Origin: Leptospira paudalimensis
Lineage (GTDB): Bacteria; Spirochaetota; Leptospiria; Leptospirales; Leptospiraceae
Reading direction: 5' to 3'
DNA: 64,000 nt
Assembly (NCBI RefSeq): GCF_026151345.1
Contig: NZ_JAMQPR010000002.1
Span: 62,001 to 126,000, forward strand
The translations under genes were made by a program, and so were the position numbers. The notes beneath the pieces were generated by a model, which searched no databases, was not told the DNA's origin, and saw nothing but the letters and a program-made list of their open reading frames with translations. Below are positions 57,649-64,000 of this stretch, in pieces (within the stretch, counting starts at the first letter, position 1; every line of letters starts with the position of its first letter).

Positions 57649-58494
57649 TTAACCTTTTCGTTTGATATAAGCTTTTGCAAACTCAGGTAATACAAAGGCA
57701 GCTTTGTGGATTTCAGGGCTATAGTACTTAAGTCCTTTTGGAACTCGTTTTGGATCAGGTGTGACCGAATACGGATCAATTGCATTCGATAAAAAAGTAA
57801 ACCCAATGATTCCGGAAGGGTAAGTTGGAATCGTTGTGTAATAGTATCCATATTCAGGAAAAATTTTCGGAATGAATTCAAAGAGTGAAGTGATCACATC
57901 ACCATGGTACCAAAACGATTCTGCTTGAGTGGCAATGATCCCAGTAGGTTTTAAGGCACTTGCCATATCACGAAAAAAAGGTTCCTTAAATAAAACTTCT
58001 GCAGGGCCCACAGGGTCACTAGAATCCACAAGGATCACATCAAAACGACCTTTGTTGTCTCTTGCGAATTTGGCTCCATCATCATAATGGTGAATGACTT
58101 TTGGGTCTTTCATGGCATCTGCACATTCTGGAAAGTATTTGTAACTGATGTCTACAACGGCTTTGTCAATCTCACACAAAACAACTTCTTTGACAGATGG
58201 GTGTTTTAATACTTCACGAACAGTTCCCCCATCCCCTCCTCCAATCACAAGGACAGATTCTGGATTGGGATGGCTCATCATTGGGATATGCGCAATCATC
58301 TCATGATAAGAATGTTCGTCTTTGTTTGTAACCATTGTTACACCATCTAAAGTAAACATACGACCGAATGATTGTGTTTCAAATATATCAATTTTTTGGA
58401 ACGGAGATTGTAGGCTTTCGATTGTCTTTGTTACTCGGTAACTGACGGCTCGCCCTTTTTCTAATTCCAATTTTTCTGTGTACCAAATCTCCAT
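57649..58494 (-). CDS. speE: Spermidine synthase
   Basis: The 281-residue enzyme transfers the aminopropyl group from decarboxylated SAM to putrescine. It has QSFGRMFTLDGVTMVTNKDE, the GGGDGGTVREV nucleotide-binding motif, EIDKAVV and the catalytic aspartate in LVDSSDPVGPA, and is of normal length. The ribosome binding site AGGAG precedes the ATG. It heads a row of minus-strand genes that continues through the outer-membrane protein and lipoproteins to pyrF. Confidence 0.95.
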   Translation of the reverse strand: MEIWYTEKLELEKGRAVSYRVTKTIESLQSPFQKIDIFETQSFGRMFTLDGVTMVTNKDEHSYHEMIAHIPMMSHPNPESVLVIGGGDGGTVREVLKHPSVKEVVLCEIDKAVVDISYKYFPECADAMKDPKVIHHYDDGAKFARDNKGRFDVILVDSSDPVGPAEVLFKEPFFRDMASALKPTGIIATQAESFWYHGDVITSLFEFIPKIFPEYGYYYTTIPTYPSGIIGFTFLSNAIDPYSVTPDPKRVPKGLKYYSPEIHKAAFVLPEFAKAYIKRKG

Positions 58495-58634
58495 TAAATG
58501 CTCCTATGGATTCTCTCTTTGAACCAGAATAGGAATGGGAAGAAGAAGGTGTAGTTTTTTTTAAAGATTTAGGAATGGGAAAGCTTAAAAATTGAACTTG
58601 GCGGGAATCGGTCAGTACCATTCCATAGATTTGT

Positions 58635-59084
58635 ATGCAGAAATATTCTCGCGTTTTTTACCTAGTTGGTTTTTTAGCGATGCCACTCTTTATTTTACTT
58701 TTGGTTTTTGGCTATATCAAAATCAACCAAATGGCAAGTGAAGAAATCCATTGGGGCCATAATAAATCGTTTGCGTTTGGACAAGCTTCAAGAGAAGGAA
58801 AACTCATTTTATTATCCGTAACAAAATCACGTTGTGAAATGTTAAAAGGATTGGAATGTGGGGAAGGAAAACCAGACCTCGGCACCTATGTCCTACTCAA
58901 CTTCACTCCACGTGACAACGAATTCCAAACCCTCATTTTGGATGATCGTTTTGCCTCACTCAAATCTGACCCTCTGCCTCAATATTTTCTGTTGAATGCT
59001 TCGGGCGAAATTAGGCATACCTCGAACCAACTTCCCAGTGTAGAAGAAATGCAAAAACTCCCGAAAAAAGAAACTTCTCCTTAA
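58635..59084 (+). CDS. Membrane-anchored thioredoxin-like protein without a CxxC motif
   Basis: The 149-residue protein has one N-terminal membrane helix (about 9-29) and an extracytoplasmic domain whose layout (AFGQASREGKLILLSV, then TYVLLNFT, then PQYFLLNASGEI) matches the thioredoxin-like fold. Where CxxC is expected there are Cys residues spaced as SRCEMLKGLEC, so a standard dithiol active site is missing. It could still be a thiol-related chaperone. It faces the DUF302 gene downstream on the same strand. Confidence 0.6.
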   Translation: MQKYSRVFYLVGFLAMPLFILLLVFGYIKINQMASEEIHWGHNKSFAFGQASREGKLILLSVTKSRCEMLKGLECGEGKPDLGTYVLLNFTPRDNEFQTLILDDRFASLKSDPLPQYFLLNASGEIRHTSNQLPSVEEMQKLPKKETSP

Positions 59085-59120
59085 AAATTTAAAAAAAGCT
59101 CTTGCAACTTCCAACTTCTC

Positions 59121-59140
59121 CTATACCCTATGGGGTATAG
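59121..59140 (+). promoter_or_regulatory. CsoR/CstR-type operator palindrome
   Basis: CTATACCC-TATG-GGGTATAG is a perfect 8+4+8 palindrome that matches the general form of CsoR-family operators (TACCC...GGGTA). It lies 15 bp before the DUF302 ATG, and TTGCAA at 59102 with TATACC at 59123 could make a promoter overlapping it. Binding by a copper- or persulfide-sensing repressor is inferred; no such repressor gene is in the window. Confidence 0.6.
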
Positions 59141-59155
59141 GATTTCGGAGGATTT

Positions 59156-59545
59156 ATGTTAGGGTTAACCGTTCACAGAAAAAAAAGTTTTGAAGAAACC
59201 ATAAACGATACAACGGAAGCGTTAAAAAAAGAAGGGTTTGGAGTTTTGACTACCATCGACGTCAAACAAACCTTAAAAGACAAAATTAACGTTGATTTCA
59301 AACGTTATACCATCCTTGGTGCATGTAACCCAAGTTTTGCGCACAGAGCCCTACAAACCACGGACGAAATTGGAATGTTGTTACCATGTAATGTGGTAGT
59401 GACAGAAGAAAAAAATGGTGAGATCAAAGTTTCTATTTTTGATCCCATGACAATGACTAAACTCGTGCAAAATTCCGAACTGGAAACGATCGCCAAAGAA
59501 GTGCAGGACAAACTTGTACGAGTGATCCACCACCTCCACGAATAA
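59156..59545 (+). CDS. DUF302 protein
   Basis: The 129-residue protein fits DUF302: KSFEETINDTTEALKKEGFGVLTTIDV at the N-terminus, the ILGACNPSFAHRAL motif and LPCNVVV in the middle. DUF302 genes are often found with sulfide/persulfide or copper response genes in other bacteria. The ribosome binding site GGAGGATTT is close to ideal. The gene has its own operator and promoter (59102-59140). Confidence 0.88.
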   Translation: MLGLTVHRKKSFEETINDTTEALKKEGFGVLTTIDVKQTLKDKINVDFKRYTILGACNPSFAHRALQTTDEIGMLLPCNVVVTEEKNGEIKVSIFDPMTMTKLVQNSELETIAKEVQDKLVRVIHHLHE

Positions 59546-59707
59546 AGTACTTTTTGTAATTGTTTCTCCATTAACGGGGGCGCCTCGCCAATGGATGAGA
59601 ATTTCGCATTCTTTCCATTAGGTGATCCCGCCTCAAACCAAATTACTGAATACGTACTGTTGGTATTGGTACGACCGTAACAAATACCACTTTGGAAACA
59701 ATTGATA
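59546..59707. other. Intergenic region with several inverted repeats
   Basis: CCATT/AATGG flank a GGCG/CGCC stem near 59565-59594, just after the DUF302 gene; another stem pairs GGTATT with AATACC near 59660-59690. They may terminate the convergent DUF302 and pseudo-HtrA genes. No gene is seen. Confidence 0.4.
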
Positions 59708-60454
59708 CTATTTTCCTTCTTCTTTTTCAAGAATTGCATTTACTAATGAATTTAAATCTAAAACATAATTCGCCATAGCAAATTTATTTGTATAAATGTC
59801 GTCTTCAAAATAAAAATTGGAAAAACCTACAAACTCGCCTTTAATATTAAATAGTAAACCGGGATCCGGTATAATTCTTGATCTCGATGAGATCAAGAGA
59901 CTTTCCCTAGTTGAATATTCATTTTGAGGATAAATTTCATCACTAATATTGATTTTTGAAATGGATGTTAAAGCATTTACAGATTTATCTTTCTCATTGT
60001 GAGTAATTAGAATTAGAAATTGCCCAATTTTCAATTTTGAATCATTGTTGAAGCGAATTGGTTTTAAAATCACATTATTTGCGACTTTTAAGATTGCGAG
60101 ATTATTCTTTTCGTCTATACCTACTAGTTTGCCAGGAATTTTTCTTCCGTCTGCGAAGGTAATTTCAAAATCGGAATTAAATTTACGAAGTGCATAACGA
60201 TTAATAATTATGAGTCCATCTAAATTGAATATAAATCCTACTCCGAGTTGCCTCGAAAGAACATTTTCTGAATTTGTTTTCTCTTGATTCTTTACACTAA
60301 CAATTACAATTGATTCCTTAACATCATTGAATATAAATTCAGGTAATTGATTTAAAATTGATTCATCTATATTTGAATTTATATTCTGTGAGAGTATTAT
60401 ATTACTTTGAAGTATAAAAATAATATTGATAATCCATTTAATAGCGTATTTCAT
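59708..60454 (-). CDS. Free-standing HtrA-fold protein with all three catalytic residues replaced
   Basis: From the ATG at 60454 (GGGAGGAAAT precedes it) the 248-residue exported product has a signal peptide (about 1-22). The S1C pattern is clear: GVGFIFNLDGLIIINRYAL in place of the His region (His is Tyr), DGRKIPGKLVGIDEKNNLAILKV (the catalytic Asp is Asn), and SRIIPDPGLLFNIKGEFVGF where GNSGGP would be. There is no PDZ domain. The gene is more AT-rich than its neighbours and stands alone between convergent and same-strand genes, which may point to acquisition or fast change. A non-proteolytic binding role is likely. Confidence 0.7.
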   Translation of the reverse strand: MKYAIKWIINIIFILQSNIILSQNINSNIDESILNQLPEFIFNDVKESIVIVSVKNQEKTNSENVLSRQLGVGFIFNLDGLIIINRYALRKFNSDFEITFADGRKIPGKLVGIDEKNNLAILKVANNVILKPIRFNNDSKLKIGQFLILITHNEKDKSVNALTSISKINISDEIYPQNEYSTRESLLISSRSRIIPDPGLLFNIKGEFVGFSNFYFEDDIYTNKFAMANYVLDLNSLVNAILEKEEGK

Positions 60455-60482
60455 ATTTCCTCCCATTTTGCCCTATTGACGC

Positions 60483-60497
60483 ATAACTTGGAGTTAT
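60483..60497 (-). promoter_or_regulatory. Palindrome upstream of the pseudo-HtrA gene
   Basis: ATAACT-TGG-AGTTAT is a perfect palindrome 28 bp before the ATG at 60454. It is interleaved with a second inverted repeat, TTGGAG (60488-60493) and CTCCAA (60504-60509). These could be operator sites or alternative hairpins in the leader. Confidence 0.35.
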
Positions 60498-60538
60498 TTG
60501 AATCTCCAATAACACTCAAACCAATTTCAAAAAAAACA

Positions 60539-61459
60539 CTAAATAATTTTCTCTTTTTCCCGCGTCCGAGACTCATTCTGTTTCCGAAACACTTCCATCA
60601 CAGCACAAAACAAAATCACAGCTCCACCGAGCCATAACCGATCGGGTGGAACTTCTCCGAGGAAGTACCATGCCGCCAAACTCCCGTAAATCGGACTTAG
60701 TGTGGACAATGTTCCCGCTGTAGTCACAGATAAATTTGACAAACTGCGAATCCAAATGGTATGGGCAAGGGAGGTAAAAATTCCTGCAAGGATCACTTGG
60801 AAGAGGAGATACTTTGGTTCTGCGAGCATCTGGGAGAGTCCATCGGCAAACGGGAGTAACACCAATGAGGTTGCAAAGAGTTGGGTGAATAAAATTTGGG
60901 AACTCGGGTAATGTACATGCATCTCTTTTGTGAGTAGATTGCGAATCGCATACAAAACAGCAGAAACCACTCCCCAAACCACACCTTGGAACATTTGGTT
61001 GTCCCAAGACAGATCAGGCACAATGAGAAATAAACCAAAAAGAGAAAAGGAAGCCAAAAATAATGTAAATGGTTCTGGCTTTTTACCACCTAACATAGGT
61101 TCTAAAATTGCAGAAAAAACAGGATAGGTAAACAGTGACAACATCCCAACGGCAACTGTGGATACTTGGATGGAGTGAAAGTAAGTTACCCAATGTAAGG
61201 CGAACAAAATCCCAATCCCAAATACATATCCAAAATGTTTAAAACTCTGGTAGGATATGGACTTACGCCTGAGGAGAAAAAATAACCCTAATATCAGTAC
61301 AGAAAACAATGCACGACCAGAGATAATGGTTACCGCAGGAAAAGGGAGGAGTTTGGCAAACAAAGTGACGTTCCCCATAATGAGGATCGTCAAATTGAGT
61401 TCTAATACAGAACGAAGGAAAGAAGGGCAAGAAGTTTTCACTTCTTCCTTAGGATTCAA
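60539..61459 (-). CDS. EamA/DMT-family transporter
   Basis: The 306-residue protein has ten predicted membrane helices in two EamA repeats, the second starting near FQGVVWGVVSAVLYAIRNLL. The motif TLSPIYGSLAAWYFLGEVP near the C-terminus is typical. It exports or imports a small metabolite that cannot be named from sequence. It overlaps the upstream DUF2505-like gene by 11 bp. Confidence 0.85.
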   Translation of the reverse strand: MNPKEEVKTSCPSFLRSVLELNLTILIMGNVTLFAKLLPFPAVTIISGRALFSVLILGLFFLLRRKSISYQSFKHFGYVFGIGILFALHWVTYFHSIQVSTVAVGMLSLFTYPVFSAILEPMLGGKKPEPFTLFLASFSLFGLFLIVPDLSWDNQMFQGVVWGVVSAVLYAIRNLLTKEMHVHYPSSQILFTQLFATSLVLLPFADGLSQMLAEPKYLLFQVILAGIFTSLAHTIWIRSLSNLSVTTAGTLSTLSPIYGSLAAWYFLGEVPPDRLWLGGAVILFCAVMEVFRKQNESRTREKEKII

Positions 61460-61931
61460 CCCCTAGAAATTTGGCGATGGATTTTCTGTCCTTCTCCAAA
61501 CTATGTTTGTGAATTTCTTCAATTGCCTTTTCCACAATTGGAGAAACAAAAAGTAAACTAGAAACCACGTCTACATCATAAGAACGTTTGGACTCAGAGC
61601 CACTTGCTTCGTATTTACTTTTCCCTTTGATCACAAATACGTTGTCTTTGCCTGGTGGGGCAATTTTAAACTCATGTGTATTGGTTGTGGTATCAAAGGT
61701 AGATTCTTCGAGTAAGGAAAGATCATTGAGAGCTGCTGATAAAACGGCAGGCATTGATCCTTCTAAACTCACCTTTCGTTTTTGGTGGATGAGGTTCCCT
61801 TCTTTTTTTTCTTCGAGTAACGTTACATTCTTTAGATCAGGAAACTGGTCTAGGTGTTTGTATCTCTCCTCTCTAGCATGCAAAAGTTTATCTAAGGGAA
61901 CTGGGAATGTATGGGTGACTTGGTATTTCAC
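61449..61931 (-). CDS. DUF2505-like (SRPBCC-fold) protein
   Basis: The 160-residue cytosolic protein begins KYQVTHTFPVPLDKLLHAREERYKHLD and has strands and a C-terminal helix (PIVEKAIEEIHKHSLEKDRKSI) that resemble DUF2505 in the SRPBCC superfamily of hydrophobic-ligand-binding proteins. The start codon is GTG and overlaps the stop codon of the ferritin-like gene (TAGTG), so translation is coupled. Confidence 0.65.
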   Translation of the reverse strand: MKYQVTHTFPVPLDKLLHAREERYKHLDQFPDLKNVTLLEEKKEGNLIHQKRKVSLEGSMPAVLSAALNDLSLLEESTFDTTTNTHEFKIAPPGKDNVFVIKGKSKYEASGSESKRSYDVDVVSSLLFVSPIVEKAIEEIHKHSLEKDRKSIAKFLGVES

Positions 61932-62677
61932 TATTTTTTCTTACCTTTTTTCTTTGCAGGTTTTGCCTTTGGTTTGGCTTTTTTAGGTGTAGGTTTTGCT
62001 GCTTTTTTAACAGCTTTCTTCGCCTTCACTTTGTTTTGTGGTTTAGCGACTGGTTTGGATGCCGGTTTTGCCTTTGTCGTAGTTTTTGGTTTCGCACTTG
62101 GTTTTGATTTCCCTTGTGACTTCGAAGGTTGGTTTACCTGTGCGAGTAAATCTTCATCTTCCCAATAAAAAACTTGGTCAGCTGGAGTGGATTGTTCCAT
62201 CGCCATTGCTTGGGCTTCCAAAAGTGAATTATTGGATTCATTAAAATTTGCTAATTTTTGAAACAACAAATTGATTTTTGGATCTTGGAATTTCCCACGG
62301 ATGGTTGCATAAAAATTACGTGCATCTTCCCCTTCGCGAATGGCAAGTTCAATGGCCTTTTTTTCGTCAGCTTTGACTTCTGCATTTTTGTTTCGGTCTA
62401 AACGATCCATGATCTTTTGGATGGTGGAAGAGTGGAATTTTTCAATCTCCGAAAGTTGTTTGAGGTTCGGAAGTTCTTTCCCCTCTGCACTTTTATAAAT
62501 GTCTTTGATGTATTTGATGTGCTCATCACCATCTAACGCAAGTTGGCTGAAAAGTTCTCTAATTTGACCTTCAGGCAAACTTTCAGATAGTTTAAGATAA
62601 AAATTGAAACATTGAACCTCATGTTCAATCGCAGCTGCTACTGCTTCAATAAAGGATGTTTTTTTTAGTGATTTCAT
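61931..62677 (-). CDS. Ferritin-like protein with a histone-H1-like C-terminal tail
   Basis: The 248-residue protein has a rubrerythrin/ferritin-like four-helix domain (residues ~5-155): helix A has AIEHEVQCFNFY, helix B DGDEHIKYI, and the third helix EGEDARNFYATI. The last expected ligand motif (ExxH) is replaced by NESNNS, so the di-iron site may be incomplete. Residues ~180-248 are almost only Lys, Ala and Pro (repeats such as KPAKPTPKKAK), like histone H1 or the AlgP tail, and should bind DNA. Together this resembles a Dps-like idea built on another ferritin relative. The ribosome binding site is GGGAAAGGGATT. Confidence 0.75.
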   Translation of the reverse strand: MKSLKKTSFIEAVAAAIEHEVQCFNFYLKLSESLPEGQIRELFSQLALDGDEHIKYIKDIYKSAEGKELPNLKQLSEIEKFHSSTIQKIMDRLDRNKNAEVKADEKKAIELAIREGEDARNFYATIRGKFQDPKINLLFQKLANFNESNNSLLEAQAMAMEQSTPADQVFYWEDEDLLAQVNQPSKSQGKSKPSAKPKTTTKAKPASKPVAKPQNKVKAKKAVKKAAKPTPKKAKPKAKPAKKKGKKK

Positions 62678-62735
62678 AATCCCTTTCCCTGGTTTTGTAA
62701 AACCATAAATACGATACTCGTTTGAGTGAAGTGAA

Positions 62736-63404
62736 TCAAGTATTTTTCACTGATTGAACATCTAACTCTTCTGTCTTTGTTGCAGCATAAATGAGTAGTT
62801 GTGCAAGATAATAAGTGATCATGATTCCAAGAGATGCAACGGACCGGTCCATTTCTCGGTTGAGAAACATCGAATATGCGATAATGGAGTCCGAGAGGAT
62901 GAAAACCAGTGCACCGAGGAGTCCCAAATAGAATGGTTTGGTGATCGAATTTCTTGCAGCTGCCCGCCAACCCATAAGGCAAATGGCAGAGATATAAAAT
63001 CCTACAGGGATCGTGAGAGCACCTAATTTCGGAACAAGCACCATAAAAAAGGAACTACCAAATAACAAAAATGGAATCGCAAGGACAGGTTTGATTTTGG
63101 AATCAATGGTAAATGCATACGAATAAATCAATTGGGCGATGAGAAACGAACCAAGCCCTGGGACAAAATATCCTTCTTTCGGGATGGCCAAAAAACTATC
63201 TCCAAATAGAGAAAATACAAGTCCTACCGCAACCAATTTTCCTCGTTTTTCCAATGTGGGAAACGAACGAAACAATGCGACAATCAAGATTAAGATTGGG
63301 ACAATTTTGGAAGGTAGATAAAAAACATCTTCCTTTGAGATCGTAACGATCGCAAGCAGATGAACAACAGAAAAGAGAACAAACAAAACAATTTCTTTAG
63401 CCAT
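62736..63404 (-). CDS. YhhN-family lysoplasmalogenase-like membrane protein
   Basis: The 222-residue protein has about eight membrane helices and the standard YhhN features: SLFGDSFLAIP, GLGSFLIAQLIYSYAF and GALVFILSDSIIAYSMF with the conserved acidic residues. It is closer to the canonical family than the copy at 25922. It probably cleaves lysoplasmalogen-type ether lipids. It starts the minus-strand row that continues with the ferritin-like gene 58 bp downstream. Confidence 0.83.
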   Translation of the reverse strand: MAKEIVLFVLFSVVHLLAIVTISKEDVFYLPSKIVPILILIVALFRSFPTLEKRGKLVAVGLVFSLFGDSFLAIPKEGYFVPGLGSFLIAQLIYSYAFTIDSKIKPVLAIPFLLFGSSFFMVLVPKLGALTIPVGFYISAICLMGWRAAARNSITKPFYLGLLGALVFILSDSIIAYSMFLNREMDRSVASLGIMITYYLAQLLIYAATKTEELDVQSVKNT

Positions 63405-63470
63405 ATTTCTTACTTTACACAGATATCATTCTCGAGATTTCATCAGATGGAAAGCCCGAGTGATCAGCCT

Positions 63471-63779
63471 ATGAAACAAACACGACCCTTGTCTATCCTT
63501 TTCTTAATCTGTCTTTTGTGGACACAAACCTTATCTGCAAGAGAAGTCCCTTCCGGCGGAGAAATGTTGATAGATCTCATCGTTGCTCGTCCCATGGGAC
63601 TTGCAGGTACTGTATTAGGAACTGCTGCATTTATCGTCGCATCTCCATTCACTCTTCTCTCTGGAACATTCTTGCAGTCTGGAAGAAGATTGGTTGTATA
63701 CCCTGCAAAATTCACCTTCACACGAGGGTTAGGCGACTTCCCTGGTTATATGGAAGATTACCAAATCGTAGAGGAATAA
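63471..63779 (+). CDS. Small exported protein with a hydrophobic, glycine-rich core
   Basis: From the ATG at 63471 (MKQTRPL) the 102-residue product has a signal peptide (about 1-23, ending TLSAR). An in-frame ATG at 63447 would add eight residues. The mature part has a hydrophobic RPMGLAGTVLGTAAFIVASPFTLLSG stretch, probably membrane-associated, and ends in an acidic EDYQIVEE. Similar small proteins occur in other bacteria without known function. It ends one base before the start codon of the mutase gene. Confidence 0.65.
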   Translation: MKQTRPLSILFLICLLWTQTLSAREVPSGGEMLIDLIVARPMGLAGTVLGTAAFIVASPFTLLSGTFLQSGRRLVVYPAKFTFTRGLGDFPGYMEDYQIVEE

Positions 63780-63780
63780 A

Positions 63781-64000
63781 TTGAACGAATTTTTATTTTC
63801 AGATTTTCCTGAAGTATCCACTGAGGATTGGAAAAACCAAATCCTCAAAGACCTAAAAGGCAGTCCTTGGGACAAAGTGACCTGGGAAACCGAAGAAGGT
63901 TTTAAAATTGAACCTTTTTATCGCAAAGAAGACCTTCCTGTTTTACCTAGAGTTTTCAAACGAAACCCTGGATGGAAAGTAACCGAAACTATCACATCCA
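63781..64000 (+). CDS. Methylmalonyl-CoA mutase, N-terminal part
   Basis: This gene runs off the right edge; about 73 residues are visible. The start is TTG, with GAGGA seven bases before it, inside the end of the preceding gene. The N-terminus (LFSDFPEVSTEDWKNQILKDLKG, then the WETEEGFKIEPFYRKEDL segment) matches the beginning of methylmalonyl-CoA mutase subunits. It could be the small (non-catalytic) or the large subunit; the visible part does not decide this. Confidence 0.75.
   Translation, partial: MNEFLFSDFPEVSTEDWKNQILKDLKGSPWDKVTWETEEGFKIEPFYRKEDLPVLPRVFKRNPGWKVTETITS

Noticed and set aside
59546..59707. attC-like or mobile-element end next to the pseudo-HtrA gene
   Set aside because: The inverted repeats do not show the conserved core boxes of an attC site, and no integrase or matching flank was seen.
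1..64000. Insertion sequences, prophage, CRISPR or rRNA/tRNA genes
   Set aside because: No transposase, integrase, phage structural gene, regular repeat-spacer array or structural RNA signature was found on either strand.

Overview
The window looks like part of a Leptospira chromosome, most likely from the saprophytic (L. biflexa-like) group. The reasons are the AT-rich but moderate base composition, spirochaetal lipoprotein signals with a relaxed lipobox, an LruC-type lipoprotein, DUF1574-like SGNH proteins, and a mix of environmental sensing genes with no tRNA, rRNA, prophage, insertion sequence or CRISPR array in sight. The species assignment is inference from gene content only.

Layout. 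1-4460: a partial membrane protein; a small operon whose second gene is a clear photoactive yellow protein (PYP) homologue; facing it an AMP-ligase fused to a carrier domain; then an LruC-type lipoprotein. 4629-9361: ubiE, exbB/exbD, and an operon of a response-regulator/PP2C phosphatase plus a PAS histidine kinase. 9435-13200: DNA polymerase IV, an esterase, a DUF547 protein, OsmC and a 1-Cys peroxiredoxin. 13321-19972: a large class III adenylate/guanylate cyclase, SthA transhydrogenase, an ECF sigma/FecR-like pair and a HAMP membrane protein. 19964-20787: two copies of a 100-bp structured repeat around a small lipoprotein gene, then about 600 bp without a gene. 21384-25620: a secreted subtilase operon with three lipoproteins, one of which resembles a free-standing I9 propeptide.

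25922-30580: YhhN protein, Ada-like repair protein, HrpB helicase and a STAS/zinc-ribbon protein. 30664-34615: a translationally coupled operon of a WbpM/PglF-type dehydratase, an SspB-like adaptor and a purine permease, followed by htpX and apt. 36254-40343: a 7TM ATPase-domain regulator head-to-head with an active HtrA protease, which is followed by a catalytically dead HtrA relative. 40340-47028: a surface-glycan cluster (nucleotidyltransferase-GT2 fusion, SDR epimerase, GT2, SGNH protein, membrane glycosyltransferase). 47023-50494: an M30-like metalloprotease lipoprotein, a DUF1574-like protein and two small cytosolic proteins.

50598-53951: the FAD oxidoreductase/DUF1365/CFA-synthase lipid-modification operon. 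53978-58494: pyrF, two lipoproteins, an outer-membrane protein and speE. 58635-59545: a thioredoxin-like protein and a DUF302 gene under a CsoR-type palindrome. 59708-60454: a second, free-standing dead HtrA protein in an AT-rich patch. 60539-63404: EamA transporter, DUF2505-like protein, a ferritin-like protein with a histone-H1-like tail and a second YhhN protein. The window ends in the start of methylmalonyl-CoA mutase.

The most promising leads are the PYP locus with its possible chromophore-loading ligase, the I9-like lipoprotein beside the subtilase, the SspB-like adaptor, the two HtrA pseudoproteases, the 100-bp repeat pair, and three divergent gene pairs whose start codons touch or overlap.
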